Positions 28,501 to 36,411 of a DNA stretch of 64,000 nt are shown piece by piece; positions within the stretch are counted from its first letter, which is position 1, and each line of letters starts with the position of its first letter. Under the pieces are notes generated by a model. The model ran no database searches. It was not told the origin of the DNA and was given only the letters and a program-made list of their open reading frames with translations. The stretch lies in contig NZ_CP054918.1 in assembly GCF_013364195.1 (NCBI RefSeq), positions 806,001-870,000 of the forward strand. Direction: 5' to 3'. The stretch is from Streptomyces sp. NA04227 (lineage in GTDB: Bacteria; Actinomycetota; Actinomycetes; Streptomycetales; Streptomycetaceae). Both the position numbers and the translations under genes were made by a program.

Positions 28501-28902
28501 CTAGAGCAGTCGCTTCTCCAGGGTGACCGAGTCCCCCTCCGCGCCGGCCTCCCCGCATGTCCCCTGGGCGGCCTCCCGGGCCACCGGTGTGTATCCGAGC
28601 GCGGCCATCAGGCGCAGGGCGGGTACGGACGTTTCGGGGACACTCGCCGTCAGGGTGCCGCAGCCCCAGGCGCGGGCGGCCTCTTCGGCGGCGAGGGCGG
28701 CCACCGCTCCGCGGCCGCGGTGGCGGTCGGCCTCGTCGATCCACAGCTCCCGCAGGCGTGCGACGCCCGGTCCCCGTACCGGATCGGTGGCGAGGTGGAC
28801 GCGGCCGACCGGGCGGCCGTTGACACACACCTGATAGCGGCGGGACAGCGAGCCGTCCGCGGCCCGCTGGAGCGGCTCGGTGGGGCGCAGTGTGGTCGTC
28901 AT
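28501..28902 (-). CDS. GNAT-family N-acetyltransferase
   Basis: 133 residues. The acetyl-CoA loop is visible as 'DRHRGRGAVAALAAEEAA' (Q/RxxGxG/A), preceded by the beta-4 strand 'VARLRELWIDEA' and followed by 'VPALRLMAALGY'. Substrate unknown. It precedes no obvious operon partner, and pabC upstream is read in the same direction across 72 bp. Confidence 0.85.
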   Translation of the reverse strand: MTTTLRPTEPLQRAADGSLSRRYQVCVNGRPVGRVHLATDPVRGPGVARLRELWIDEADRHRGRGAVAALAAEEAARAWGCGTLTASVPETSVPALRLMAALGYTPVAREAAQGTCGEAGAEGDSVTLEKRLL

Positions 28903-28974
28903 GCCGCGTGTCCTACCCCGCGGCGGGCCCGGCGCACCGTACGCGGACGCCCGGGCGCCGGTGTTCGGGCACGC

Positions 28975-29796
28975 TCAGGGGTCGAGGTCCGCCGCGGCGC
29001 GTTCGGCGAAGACGCGCATCGCCTTGGTGGTCACCGGGCCCGGGGCGCCCGGCAGTTGGCGCCCGTCGACGCGGGCCACGGCCTGGACGTCGCGCAGGGT
29101 GGAGGTCAGGAAGATCTCCTCGGCCCGTTCCAGTACGTCGAGGGGGAGCGCCCTCTCGCGGGCGCCGGTCCACTGGACGGTGAGCGCCCTGGTGATTCCG
29201 GCGAGGCAGCCGGAGTCGAGCGGCGGGGTGAGGAGTTCGCCGTCCAGGACGACGAAGACGTTCGAGCCGGTGCCCTCGCACAGCTGCCCGGCGGTGTTCG
29301 CGAACAGCGCCTCGGAGGCGCCCTGTTCGCGTGCGCGGGCCAGGGCGATCACGTTCTCGGCGTACGAGGTGGTCTTCAGACCGGCCGTGGCGCCGTGTTC
29401 GTTGCGGGTCCAGGGGACGGTGATCACGGCCGTGGTGTCGGGCCTGCGGGTGACTTCGGCGTGCGCGACCACGAGGGTCGGCGGCTCGTCACCGCGCTGC
29501 GAACCGAACGGTGAGACACCGCCGGTGTAGGTGATGCGGAGGAAGCCGAGCGGCGCCGGGTCGGCGGCGGTTACGGCGGCCACCGCGCGCCGTACCTCGT
29601 CCGGGTCGGGTGCGGGCAGGCCGAGCCCGGCGGCGGAGCGGGCGAGGCGGTCCAGGTGCCGGGTGAGGGCGAAGGGGCGGCCCGCGAGGGTCTTGACGCT
29701 CTCGAACACGCCGTCGCCCACGGTGAGTCCGTGGTCGCGCACGGAGATGCGCGCGGACTCCTGGTCCCGCAGTGCGCCGTCCAGCCAGATCTTCAC
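28975..29796 (-). CDS. pabC: Aminodeoxychorismate lyase-like class IV aminotransferase
   Basis: 273 residues, fold-type IV PLP enzyme: 'VKIWLDGAL' at the start, 'DHGLTVGDGVFESVKT', the PLP-lysine in 'GLKTTSYAENVIALARA', and 'SEALFANTAGQLCEGTGSNVF'. PabC releases pyruvate from 4-amino-4-deoxychorismate to give 4-aminobenzoate. D-amino-acid or branched-chain aminotransferase activity is the alternative, but the GTGA overlap with pabB makes the folate role likely. Confidence 0.88.
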   Translation of the reverse strand: MKIWLDGALRDQESARISVRDHGLTVGDGVFESVKTLAGRPFALTRHLDRLARSAAGLGLPAPDPDEVRRAVAAVTAADPAPLGFLRITYTGGVSPFGSQRGDEPPTLVVAHAEVTRRPDTTAVITVPWTRNEHGATAGLKTTSYAENVIALARAREQGASEALFANTAGQLCEGTGSNVFVVLDGELLTPPLDSGCLAGITRALTVQWTGARERALPLDVLERAEEIFLTSTLRDVQAVARVDGRQLPGAPGPVTTKAMRVFAERAAADLDP

Positions 29797-30836
29797 GCCG
29801 CTGATCCTCCACTCGGCTCGCTTGCCCCCGACGCTACCGCGAGCAGCCGGGCGGCCTTGAGTTCGGTCTCGCGCCATTCTCGTTCCGGATCGGATCCCCA
29901 GGTGATCCCGGCGCCGGTGCCGAACCGCAGTTCACCGGCGTCGCGGTCGGCCCAGAACGTCCGGATGCCGACGGCCAGCTCCGCGCGGCGGCGGTCCGCG
30001 TCCACCCAGCCGACGGCCCCGCAGTACGGCCCGCGCGGGCCCGGCTCCAGCTCGCCGATGATGCGCAGCGCGCTGGACTTCGGGGCCCCGCTGACCGAGC
30101 CCGGCGGCGAAAGCGCCGCGAGCAACTGCGGCCAGCCCACGCCCGCGGGCAACAAACCGCGGACGGTGGAGACGAGGTGGACCAGGCCCGGATGCCGTTC
30201 CACGGCGCAGAGTTCGGGGACGGTCACCGAGCCGGTGGCGCAGACACGGCCGAGGTCGTTGCGGACCAGGTCGACGATCATCACGTTCTCGGCGCGGTCC
30301 TTGGGCAGCAGATCCGCCTCGGTGCGCCCGGTGCCCTTGATCGGTCCGGACTCGACGACGGGGCCGGTGCGGCGCAGGAAGAGTTCCGGAGAGGCACTGG
30401 CCACCTCGACGCCGTGGCCGGGCAGCCGTAGCACTCCGGCGTACGGGGCCGGGTTGCCGCGGGCGAGGAGCGCGGCGAGTGCGTCGATGTCGGCGTCGGC
30501 GGCGAGCGGGGCGGACAGCACCCGGCAGAGGTTGACCTGGTACACCTCGCCCGCCGCCACGTAGGCACGGATCCGCCGCACCCCCGCCGTGTACGCCTCG
30601 TGTCCGAGCGTGGACCGCCAGTCGCCGGTCGCGGGGCCGGTCCACGAACCGGACAGTGCGGGCGGGGTGGTGACCCGGCTCACCTCGGCGAAGCGGGCGC
30701 AGACCAGCCCTTGCTCGAAGTCCTGGCACACGGCCCAGAAGCCCGACGAGTCCAGGGCCGCGGGGTCGTCGGTGACATCGAGGAGTCCGTACGCGAGACG
30801 GGTCCCGAATCGGGCGATCGGGGGCAATTGGTGCAC
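29793..30836 (-). CDS. pabB: Chorismate-binding aminodeoxychorismate synthase component I
   Basis: About 347 residues, in the MST family of chorismate-utilising enzymes. Seen: 'YQVNLCRVLSAPL', 'SASPELFLRRTG', 'GPIKGTGRTEADLL', 'VMIVDLVRNDLGRVC' and 'LSPPGSVSGAPKSSAL'. The PIKG lysine marks the ADC-synthase branch. The short N-terminus lacks the usual longer domain. No glutaminase (PabA) partner is in the window, so ammonia must come from a subunit encoded elsewhere. The GTG at 30836 is the likely start ('VHQLPPIARFG'); 30884 is an alternative. Coupled to pabC by overlap. Confidence 0.88.
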   Translation of the reverse strand: MHQLPPIARFGTRLAYGLLDVTDDPAALDSSGFWAVCQDFEQGLVCARFAEVSRVTTPPALSGSWTGPATGDWRSTLGHEAYTAGVRRIRAYVAAGEVYQVNLCRVLSAPLAADADIDALAALLARGNPAPYAGVLRLPGHGVEVASASPELFLRRTGPVVESGPIKGTGRTEADLLPKDRAENVMIVDLVRNDLGRVCATGSVTVPELCAVERHPGLVHLVSTVRGLLPAGVGWPQLLAALSPPGSVSGAPKSSALRIIGELEPGPRGPYCGAVGWVDADRRRAELAVGIRTFWADRDAGELRFGTGAGITWGSDPEREWRETELKAARLLAVASGASEPSGGSAA

Positions 30837-30911
30837 AGTGGCGAGTCTAGGCCGGGTGACCTCCGGGTGCCCTGGAGCGGTCACAGCGCAGCACGCTGCG
30901 TAAACGCGTTT

Positions 30912-30939
30912 TTGTACTGGCCGGGGAATCCGCTAGAGT
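30912..30939 (+). promoter_or_regulatory. Promoter of the five-gene tRNA cluster
   Basis: TTGTAC (30912-30917), a 16-bp spacer, then TAGAGT (30934-30939). Transcription should begin near 30946, about 35 bp before tRNA-Gly. It lies in the gap to the divergent pabB gene. Confidence 0.6.
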
Positions 30940-30980
30940 TCACTTCGTCGCCGGGCCGCGGGAGCGGAACGAAACGACAG

Positions 30981-31053
30981 GCGGACGTGGCTCAGTTGGT
31001 AGAGCATCACCTTGCCAAGGTGAGGGTCGCGAGTTCGAATCTCGTCGTCCGCT
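30981..31053 (+). tRNA. tRNA-Gly (anticodon GCC)
   Basis: 73 nt: acceptor GCGGACG / CGTCCGC, D-arm with TTGGTAGAGC, anticodon stem TCACC / GGTGA with loop TTGCCAA (GCC), T-loop TTCGAAT, discriminator T. CCA not encoded. First gene of the cluster. Confidence 0.95.
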
Positions 31054-31090
31054 CGAAGTGGGGGATCCCAACGGAACCCCTGCGACGCCT

Positions 31091-31161
31091 GGTGGAGTGG
31101 CCGAGAGGCGAGGCAACGGCCTGCAAAGCCGTCTACACGGGTTCAAATCCCGTCTCCACCT
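31091..31161 (+). tRNA. tRNA-Cys (anticodon GCA)
   Basis: 71 nt: acceptor GGTGGAG / CTCCACC, anticodon stem ACGGC / GCCGT with loop CTGCAAA (GCA), T-loop TTCAAAT, discriminator T. Lies 37 bp after tRNA-Gly. Confidence 0.95.
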
Positions 31162-31165
31162 CCAA

Positions 31166-31237
31166 GGACGATTAGCTCAGCGGGAGAGCGCTTCCCTGAC
31201 ACGGAAGAGGTCACTGGTTCAATCCCAGTATCGTCCA
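31166..31237 (+). tRNA. tRNA-Val (anticodon GAC), copy 1
   Basis: 72 nt: acceptor GGACGAT / ATCGTCC, anticodon stem CTTCC / GGAAG with loop CTGACAC (GAC, reads GUC/GUU), T-loop TTCAATC, discriminator A. Only four bases separate it from tRNA-Cys. Confidence 0.95.
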
Positions 31238-31267
31238 CTCGAACCACTGGCAGCAGAGGTTCAGCCC

Positions 31268-31339
31268 GCGCGATTAGCTCAGCGGGAGAGCGCTTCCCTG
31301 ACACGGAAGAGGTCACTGGTTCAATCCCAGTATCGCGCA
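31268..31339 (+). tRNA. tRNA-Val (anticodon GAC), copy 2 with altered acceptor stem
   Basis: 72 nt, identical to copies 1 and 3 except in the acceptor stem, which is GCGCGAT / ATCGCGC. Pairs 2:71 and 3:70 changed from G-C and A-U to C-G and G-C, so pairing is kept by compensatory changes. Confidence 0.95.
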
Positions 31340-31369
31340 CGTGAAACGGCCGCAAGGCCGTGATCCCGA

Positions 31370-31441
31370 GGACGATTAGCTCAGCGGGAGAGCGCTTCCC
31401 TGACACGGAAGAGGTCACTGGTTCAATCCCAGTATCGTCCA
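31370..31441 (+). tRNA. tRNA-Val (anticodon GAC), copy 3
   Basis: 72 nt, identical to copy 1 (acceptor GGACGAT / ATCGTCC, loop CTGACAC). A small hairpin with a GCAA tetraloop (31346-31361) lies in the spacer before it, possibly a processing signal. Confidence 0.95.
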
Positions 31442-31534
31442 CGCTGACGAGGCGATCCGGCCCGCGAACACCGCGGCCCCCGGGTCGCCTTCGTCGTTCC
31501 CGCCCCTCCCCCGCGCCCGGCCCCACGTACCGCA

Positions 31535-31567
31535 AAGCCCCGGACCGCTCGATGCGGTCCGGGGCTT
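31535..31567 (+). terminator. Terminator of the tRNA cluster
   Basis: Perfect 14-bp stem (AAGCCCCGGACCGC and its complement) around a TCGAT loop, with adjacent A and T residues on either side. Strong and bidirectional. Confidence 0.8.
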
Positions 31568-31569
31568 CT

Positions 31570-31612
31570 GCCGTTCCCCGTACGGGACTTGGGGCCCCGT
31601 AGGGGGAACGGC
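31570..31612 (-). terminator. Second hairpin, terminator of the zinc-ribbon gene
   Basis: Ten-base perfect arms GCCGTTCCCC / GGGGAACGGC, with a smaller CCCCGTA-type hairpin in the loop. It directly follows the stop of the opposing gene at 31634. Confidence 0.55.
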
Positions 31613-31633
31613 CCCTTCCTCGGAAGGAGATGC

Positions 31634-31921
31634 TCAGGAGGAGAAGAGCATGTGCCCGAAGCTCTTGTGCCGACGGGAGCCGTGGTGGTGTCCGTGGCCG
31701 CCGTGCTGCGGCGCGCCCCAGGCGGGGGCGGGCGCGGAGGGGTAGGCCTGCGGGGCGGGCGGCGGCGGGGGCGCGGGCTGCGACCACTGCGACTCCAGGC
31801 GCGTCAGGGCCTCCAACTCGCCGTAGTCCAGGAAGATTCCGCGGCAACCGTTGCACTGCTCGATCTGGACGCCATTGCGGTTGTACGTGTGCATGGGCGC
31901 GTGGCACTTGGGACACTGCAT
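31634..31921 (-). CDS. zf-TFIIB-type zinc-ribbon protein
   Basis: 95 residues. An N-terminal zinc ribbon 'MQCPKCHAPMHTYNRNGV' followed by 'QCNGCRGIFLDYGELEAL' gives two CxxC knuckles (TFIIB-like). The rest is a Pro/Ala linker and a His/Gly-rich segment ('HGGHGHHHGSRRHKSFGHML') that could bind metal. Function unknown. Ribosome site GAGGAG, six bases upstream of the ATG. It is transcribed with the phosphotransferase gene 68 bp upstream. Confidence 0.85.
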   Translation of the reverse strand: MQCPKCHAPMHTYNRNGVQIEQCNGCRGIFLDYGELEALTRLESQWSQPAPPPPPAPQAYPSAPAPAWGAPQHGGHGHHHGSRRHKSFGHMLFSS

Positions 31922-31989
31922 GCTCGGCTCAACTCCTCGCCGATCGGACGGCTCTGCCGGGGGGACCGCCCGGCGTCGGTTCCCCGACC

Positions 31990-32985
31990 CTACTCGGCGC
32001 CGCCGTCGCCCCCGCCCTCGGCCGTACCGGCCCCGGGCCCCGCGTCCAGTCCCACGATCCGCGCACAGGCGTCGACGACGCACCGCTCCGCCTCGTCCAA
32101 CTCCCGCCCCGCCCGGGTGGACTTGACGAGCGCCAGCGCGGCCGACTGCACCGTCACCGCGCGCGCCGGGACGTCGAGCACCGGCCACGGGTCGCCCTGC
32201 GGCGGGACGGCGGTGCCCCCGGCGAGGCGGTAGGCGGCCAGGAAGCGTGTCCACTCCGAGGCGTCCAGGAGTCCGCAGGCGTACCAGGCGGCGGGCCGGG
32301 CGAGGTCCCAGGCGGGATCGCCGAGGCCCAGATCGTCCACGTCTATCAGCCGCCAGCCGCCGCCCACGGGACGTACGAGCTGCCCGAGATGCACGTCGCC
32401 GTGGCACAACTCCCCGCGCTCCATTGGCCGTTCGCCCCGCGCCCAGCCGGGCAGGGCGTCCCAGGCGGCGCGTACGGAAGCGGCCACCGGGTGCCGGGGC
32501 GCGAGGGCCGCCAGGCGGGCCACCGCGCGCGCCGCCCTGGCCGGGCCGCCCATCGGGGGCAACTGCCCGCAGCCCAGCGCCGCCGGATCGGTGCGGTGCA
32601 GCGCCGCGAGCAGCCCGGCCATGTCCTCCCAGGGCGCGGCGTCACGGTCCTCGGGGTCGACCGGATCGCCGTGCGGCCACAGGGTGACCGGTCTGTCATG
32701 CAGCAATACCGGGCCCGGGCGCAGCGGGGGCAGCAGGATGTCGCGGAGTGCGGGGTGCGCGGCCACGGCGGTACGGCGGGCGAGGGCGGCCGGGTCGGTG
32801 CCGGGGGCGTGGGCCTTCGCCACGGTGTTCCCGTGCCGGACCACGGTGACGTCGGGCCGGTCGGCGAGCACGCTGTCGGCGGTGGCACACGCGCAGCCGT
32901 CGGGGCCGCCGGTACGGTGCACGGCCGCGCGCAGCGTCGCGGTCAGCTCGGACAGGACGGCTTCGGACGCGACGGCTGCGGACAT
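31990..32985 (-). CDS. Aminoglycoside-phosphotransferase-like kinase (APH family)
   Basis: 331 residues. The catalytic loop is 'GELCHGDVHLGQLV' (HGDxHxxN-type, with Gln at the usual Asn place) and the metal-binding 'LIDVDDLGLGDPAWDLA' follows. The N-lobe carries 'VRHGNTVAKAHAP', with the ATP lysine. Family members phosphorylate antibiotics, choline, homoserine or other small molecules; nothing in context defines the substrate. GGGGGAG precedes the ATG. An N-terminal extension in frame is not conserved-looking and was left out. Confidence 0.85.
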   Translation of the reverse strand: MSAAVASEAVLSELTATLRAAVHRTGGPDGCACATADSVLADRPDVTVVRHGNTVAKAHAPGTDPAALARRTAVAAHPALRDILLPPLRPGPVLLHDRPVTLWPHGDPVDPEDRDAAPWEDMAGLLAALHRTDPAALGCGQLPPMGGPARAARAVARLAALAPRHPVAASVRAAWDALPGWARGERPMERGELCHGDVHLGQLVRPVGGGWRLIDVDDLGLGDPAWDLARPAAWYACGLLDASEWTRFLAAYRLAGGTAVPPQGDPWPVLDVPARAVTVQSAALALVKSTRAGRELDEAERCVVDACARIVGLDAGPGAGTAEGGGDGGAE

Positions 32986-33137
32986 GGCTCCCCCGGGTGG
33001 TGCGGTGTACCCGGGGAGCGTACGTGGCACGGGGGCGGATGCCGAAAGGGATGCCGGAAGCCAGGTGTTCCGGTGGAGGGTTCGGTCGCGAGAGCTTCCG
33101 CGACCGGGGCGCCTCGGCCCCTGTTCGCGGGCAAAGC

Positions 33138-33171
33138 AATGCCGGCGCAGCTCCCCAGCTGCGCCGGCATT
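33138..33171 (-). terminator. Terminator hairpin of the small 33.3-kb gene
   Basis: Perfect 15-bp stem (from AATGCCGG to CCGGCATT) with a CCCC loop, between the small membrane protein gene and the phosphotransferase gene, both on the minus strand. It shows these two are separate transcripts. Confidence 0.7.
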
Positions 33172-33257
33172 TGTGCCGTCCGCCGCACCCCCGTCCCCAC
33201 GGGGTTTCCAGGCCGGATGTCCCCGCCCGGGCCGCTCTCCCGGGCCTGGCGCGCCGC

Positions 33258-33521
33258 TCAGCGCTCCAGCATCACGCCCACGGACGACGCTTGTGTGACC
33301 ACTGCGTCCCAGCCGCCGAAAGCGACCGCGAGCAGGGCCGCCAGGGGCAGGACCATGGCCGCCGCCACCACGGGGTGGCGGGTACCGGAGGGGCGCACTC
33401 CCAGCCCCGTCACGGTGCGACGCACGGTCGAGCCGACGAGGGTCACGGCGACGGGCGCGAGGTGGGTGTGCACCCTGCGCCGCGACGTACGCGGTGTGTG
33501 CCGCGCTGCGATGTCCGCCAT
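33258..33521 (-). CDS. Small membrane protein of unknown function
   Basis: 87 residues. A basic N-terminal half ('HTPRTSRRRVHTHLAP') is followed by one hydrophobic helix ('HPVVAAAMVLPLAALLAVAFGGW'). The ATG at 33521 has GGAGAGGG five bases upstream, which is good support for translation. No motif recognised. Confidence 0.6.
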   Translation of the reverse strand: MADIAARHTPRTSRRRVHTHLAPVAVTLVGSTVRRTVTGLGVRPSGTRHPVVAAAMVLPLAALLAVAFGGWDAVVTQASSVGVMLER

Positions 33522-34146
33522 GGTCCCTCTCCTGACCGGTTCGTTGTCGATGCCGTCCCCCGGCACCGTCCTCACTGCAGCGGCGGGCACGGGACCTCGG
33601 GGGACGAGTACTGCACCCGCCGCTTGACCTCAAATCTAGGTCGGCGGCGGGTCGGCGACGTCATGCCCTCGTACCGATTGCCGGGCCTCCCGGAGGATGA
33701 CCGCCCCGAGGGCGACTACTGCGCTGGGTGGAGTCCGACTACTGCGCTGGGGTGGAGAGGGCCGGGGACCCTTCGGGGTCATCCCGGAGGGGACACCACG
33801 CCACCCGGCCGAGGCCCGGGTGACATCGCTCACCGCGGACGATCACACGCGGTCCCCGTCCGGTCACAGCGCCCCCGGGAGCCGCCGCGAGGGCGGCCCG
33901 CCGCCACTGCCGCCCGACCCGCCGGGCAGCGACGGGATACGCCCCCTAGGGGTCAACTGACCTGCTGCCAAAGGATGTTGACGGAGTGCACAGCGGGGTG
34001 ACGCTCACCCCGGCGGCTCTGAGGCTGCCTCAATTCGCTTGTGCCGTACCGAAGACAGATCGGCGACGAAGGCGCGGCCTCTGCGCGCACGGCTTGCGGT
34101 GAACGTAAGCTGTGGCCCGTCAGAAGGCTCGGCAGCGGGGATGAAC
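33522..34146. other. Intergenic region before the kinase gene
   Basis: 625 bp without a convincing gene. It contains a direct repeat: 33713-33733 and 33736-33757 are near-identical copies of a ~21-bp unit starting CGACTACTGCGCTGG. A weak open frame on the plus strand from 33663 shows no recognisable domain or ribosome site. Promoters for both divergent neighbours should be here, but I identify none with confidence. Confidence 0.55.
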
Positions 34147-35496
34147 ATGGCGATGATGCGGCTCCGGCGCGAGGACCCGCGAGTCGTCGGCTCGTTCAGG
34201 CTTCACCGCCGGCTCGGTGCGGGCGGGATGGGTGTCGTCTATCTCGGCTCCGACCGCAGGGGCCAGCGGGTCGCCCTGAAGGTGATCCGGCCGGACCTCG
34301 CCGAGGACAAGGAGTTCCGCTCCCGCTTCGCCCGCGAGGTCTCCGCGGCGCGGCGCATCCGCGGCGGCTGCACGGCCCGCCTGGTGGCCGCCGACCTGGA
34401 GGCCGAGCGCCCCTGGTTCGCCACGCAGTACGTCCCCGGGCCCTCGCTGCACGACAAGGTCGCCGAGGCCGGGCCGCTGTCCGCGGCCGAGGTGGCGGCG
34501 GTCGGCGCGGCGCTCTCCGAGGGTCTGGTCGCCGTGCACGAGGCGGGTGTGGTGCACCGCGACCTCAAGCCCTCCAACATCCTGCTGTCGCCGAAGGGCC
34601 CCCGGATCATCGACTTCGGTATCGCCTGGGCGACGGGGGCCAGCACCCTCACCCATGTCGGGACCGCGGTGGGCTCCCCCGGCTTCCTCGCGCCGGAGCA
34701 GGTGCGCGGCGCGGCGGTCACGCCCGCCACCGACGTCTTCTCGCTCGGCGCCACCCTGGCCTACGCGGCGACCGCCGACTCGCCCTTCGGGCACGGCAGT
34801 TCCGAGGTCATGCTCTACCGCGTGGTGCACGAGGAGCCCCAGCTCACCGGAGTGCCCGACGCACTGGCGCCGCTGCTGCGGACCTGCCTGGCCAAGGACC
34901 CCCAGGAGCGGCCGAGCACCCTCCAGCTCTCGCTGCGGCTCAAGGAGATCGCGGCCCGTGAGGCACAGGGGCTGCCGCAGCCGCCCGCCCAGCGCAGGGC
35001 GGAACAGGAAGCGGACCGGCGCACCGGCCAGTACGCCGATCAGCCGACCCAGCGCAGGGGCGCGCCGGACCGGGGCACGTCCGGATCGCGCTCCGGCGTG
35101 CAGCGTCCCGCGTCCCGGCAGGCCGCTCCCCATGGCACGGCGCCTCGCGGGGCGTCGGGGCGTGGCACACCGCGCCAGGGCGCGCGGCCCGGCCCCCGGT
35201 CCAACGCCGGGCGCCCCGGGCAGCGGCAGGGCACCGGACGCCGTCCCGCCAATCCGCGGCTGCTGCGCCAGCGGCTCTTCGTCTTCGTCGTGGTCACCCT
35301 GCTGGTGGCACTGGGAATCGCCGCGGCCCAGGGCTGCCAGGGCCCGTCCACGGGGCTCGGCGACGGCGACCGCCCGGCGCCGGTGAGCCGGGCCACCGAA
35401 CGGCTCGTGGCCCCACCGGTCGTGGCCCCACCGGCCGCGGGACCGGCGGCACCCACCGGGCGAACGGCCGCCGCGCCGCCCGCGGTTCAGGGCTGA
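34147..35496 (+). CDS. Membrane-anchored Hanks-type Ser/Thr protein kinase
   Basis: About 449 residues. Kinase domain (residues ~15-270): Gly loop 'LGAGGMGVVYLGS', Lys in 'VALKVIRPDL', catalytic 'HRDLKPSNILL', 'IIDFGIAWA' and 'SPGFLAPEQVRG', all key residues present. A ~115-residue Arg/Gln/Pro/Gly-rich juxtamembrane linker follows, then one membrane helix ('LFVFVVVTLLVALGIAAAQG') and a short Pro/Ala-rich outside tail with no PASTA or other sensor domain. Several ATGs cluster at 34141-34156; I chose 34147, six bases after GGGG. Its stop overlaps the opposing SpoU gene by 10 bp. Confidence 0.92.
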   Translation: MAMMRLRREDPRVVGSFRLHRRLGAGGMGVVYLGSDRRGQRVALKVIRPDLAEDKEFRSRFAREVSAARRIRGGCTARLVAADLEAERPWFATQYVPGPSLHDKVAEAGPLSAAEVAAVGAALSEGLVAVHEAGVVHRDLKPSNILLSPKGPRIIDFGIAWATGASTLTHVGTAVGSPGFLAPEQVRGAAVTPATDVFSLGATLAYAATADSPFGHGSSEVMLYRVVHEEPQLTGVPDALAPLLRTCLAKDPQERPSTLQLSLRLKEIAAREAQGLPQPPAQRRAEQEADRRTGQYADQPTQRRGAPDRGTSGSRSGVQRPASRQAAPHGTAPRGASGRGTPRQGARPGPRSNAGRPGQRQGTGRRPANPRLLRQRLFVFVVVTLLVALGIAAAQGCQGPSTGLGDGDRPAPVSRATERLVAPPVVAPPAAGPAAPTGRTAAAPPAVQG

Positions 35497-36305
35497 GGAC
35501 GCCCGGCCGTCACCGCGTAGAAGGCCACCGCCGCCGCGGCTCCGACGTTGAGCGAGTCGACGCCGTGTGCCATGGGGATACGGACCCGGGCGTCGGCCGC
35601 GGCCAGTGCGCGCCGGGACAGGCCATCACCCTCGGCTCCGAGCAGCAGGGCCACCCGTTCCCTGCGGTGCGGGGCCGCCTCGTCCAGGCTGACCGCGGTC
35701 TCCTCGGGGGTCAGCGCGAGCAGTTCGAACCCGGCCTCGCGGACCGCTTCGAGTCCCCTCGGCCAGGGCTCGACCCGGGCGTACGGGACGGCGAAGACGG
35801 CGCCCATCGACACCTTGACCGAGCGACGGTACAGCGGGTCGGCGCAGTCCGGCGAGAGCAGTACCGCGTCCATGCCGAGGGCTGCGGCGCTGCGGAAGAT
35901 GGCGCCGACATTGGTGTGGTCGTTCACCGATTCGAGTACCGCGATCCGGCGTGCGGAGCCGACAAGGTCCGCCGCCGAGGGCAGCGGTGCGCGGCCGAAC
36001 GAGGCGAGGGCGCCCCGGTGCACGTGGTAGCCGGTGACCTGTTCGGCGAGCTCGGGGCTGATCACGTAGACCGGGGCTTCGCAGGCCTCGATCACCGCGC
36101 GCATGGTGTCGACCCACTTGGCGCTCAGCAGCATCGAGCGCATCCGGTACCCGGCGTCCAGGGCACGCCGGATGACCTTCTCGCCCTCGGCGATGAACAG
36201 GCCCTCGGCGGGCTCGCGCCTGCGCCGCAGTTCGACGTCGGTCAGGCCGGTGTAGTCGTGCAGCCGGGGGTCGCCGGGATCGTCGATCGTGAGGAGTTCG
36301 GACAC
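35487..36305 (-). CDS. SpoU/TrmH-family RNA 2'-O-methyltransferase
   Basis: 272 residues with an N-terminal substrate-binding domain ('PAEGLFIAEGEKVIRRAL') and the SPOUT methylase domain: 'VLESVNDHTNVGAIFRSAAA' (motif 1), 'VALLLGAEGDGLS' (motif 2) and 'IPMAHGVDSLNVGAAAAVA' (motif 3). The trefoil-knot SAM site is intact. Targets are rRNA or tRNA ribose; in streptomycetes relatives include thiostrepton-resistance-like methylases, but nothing here points to self-resistance. Convergent overlap with the kinase gene by 10 bp. Confidence 0.93.
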   Translation of the reverse strand: MSELLTIDDPGDPRLHDYTGLTDVELRRRREPAEGLFIAEGEKVIRRALDAGYRMRSMLLSAKWVDTMRAVIEACEAPVYVISPELAEQVTGYHVHRGALASFGRAPLPSAADLVGSARRIAVLESVNDHTNVGAIFRSAAALGMDAVLLSPDCADPLYRRSVKVSMGAVFAVPYARVEPWPRGLEAVREAGFELLALTPEETAVSLDEAAPHRRERVALLLGAEGDGLSRRALAAADARVRIPMAHGVDSLNVGAAAAVAFYAVTAGRPQP

Positions 36306-36411
36306 GGGGTGCTGCTGCCTTGTCGTCGGGCCGGGGCTTGGGCGGGGTGAGCGGTGCCGGTGGGGTGGGTGTGCGGGCCGGGGGCCTGCGCGGAGAGTGC
36401 GGGCCGGGGGC

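Noticed and set aside
33663..34001. Open plus-strand frame (~110 codons) before the kinase gene
   Set aside because: Composition without domain, no ribosome site, contains the direct duplication; probably chance open frame in GC-rich DNA.
36350..36411. Direct repeat GTGCGGGCCGGGGGCCT, two copies between the rRNA methylase and cobA genes
   Set aside because: Real repeat but in a short, G-rich gap; without further context it is most simply slippage of GC-rich sequence.
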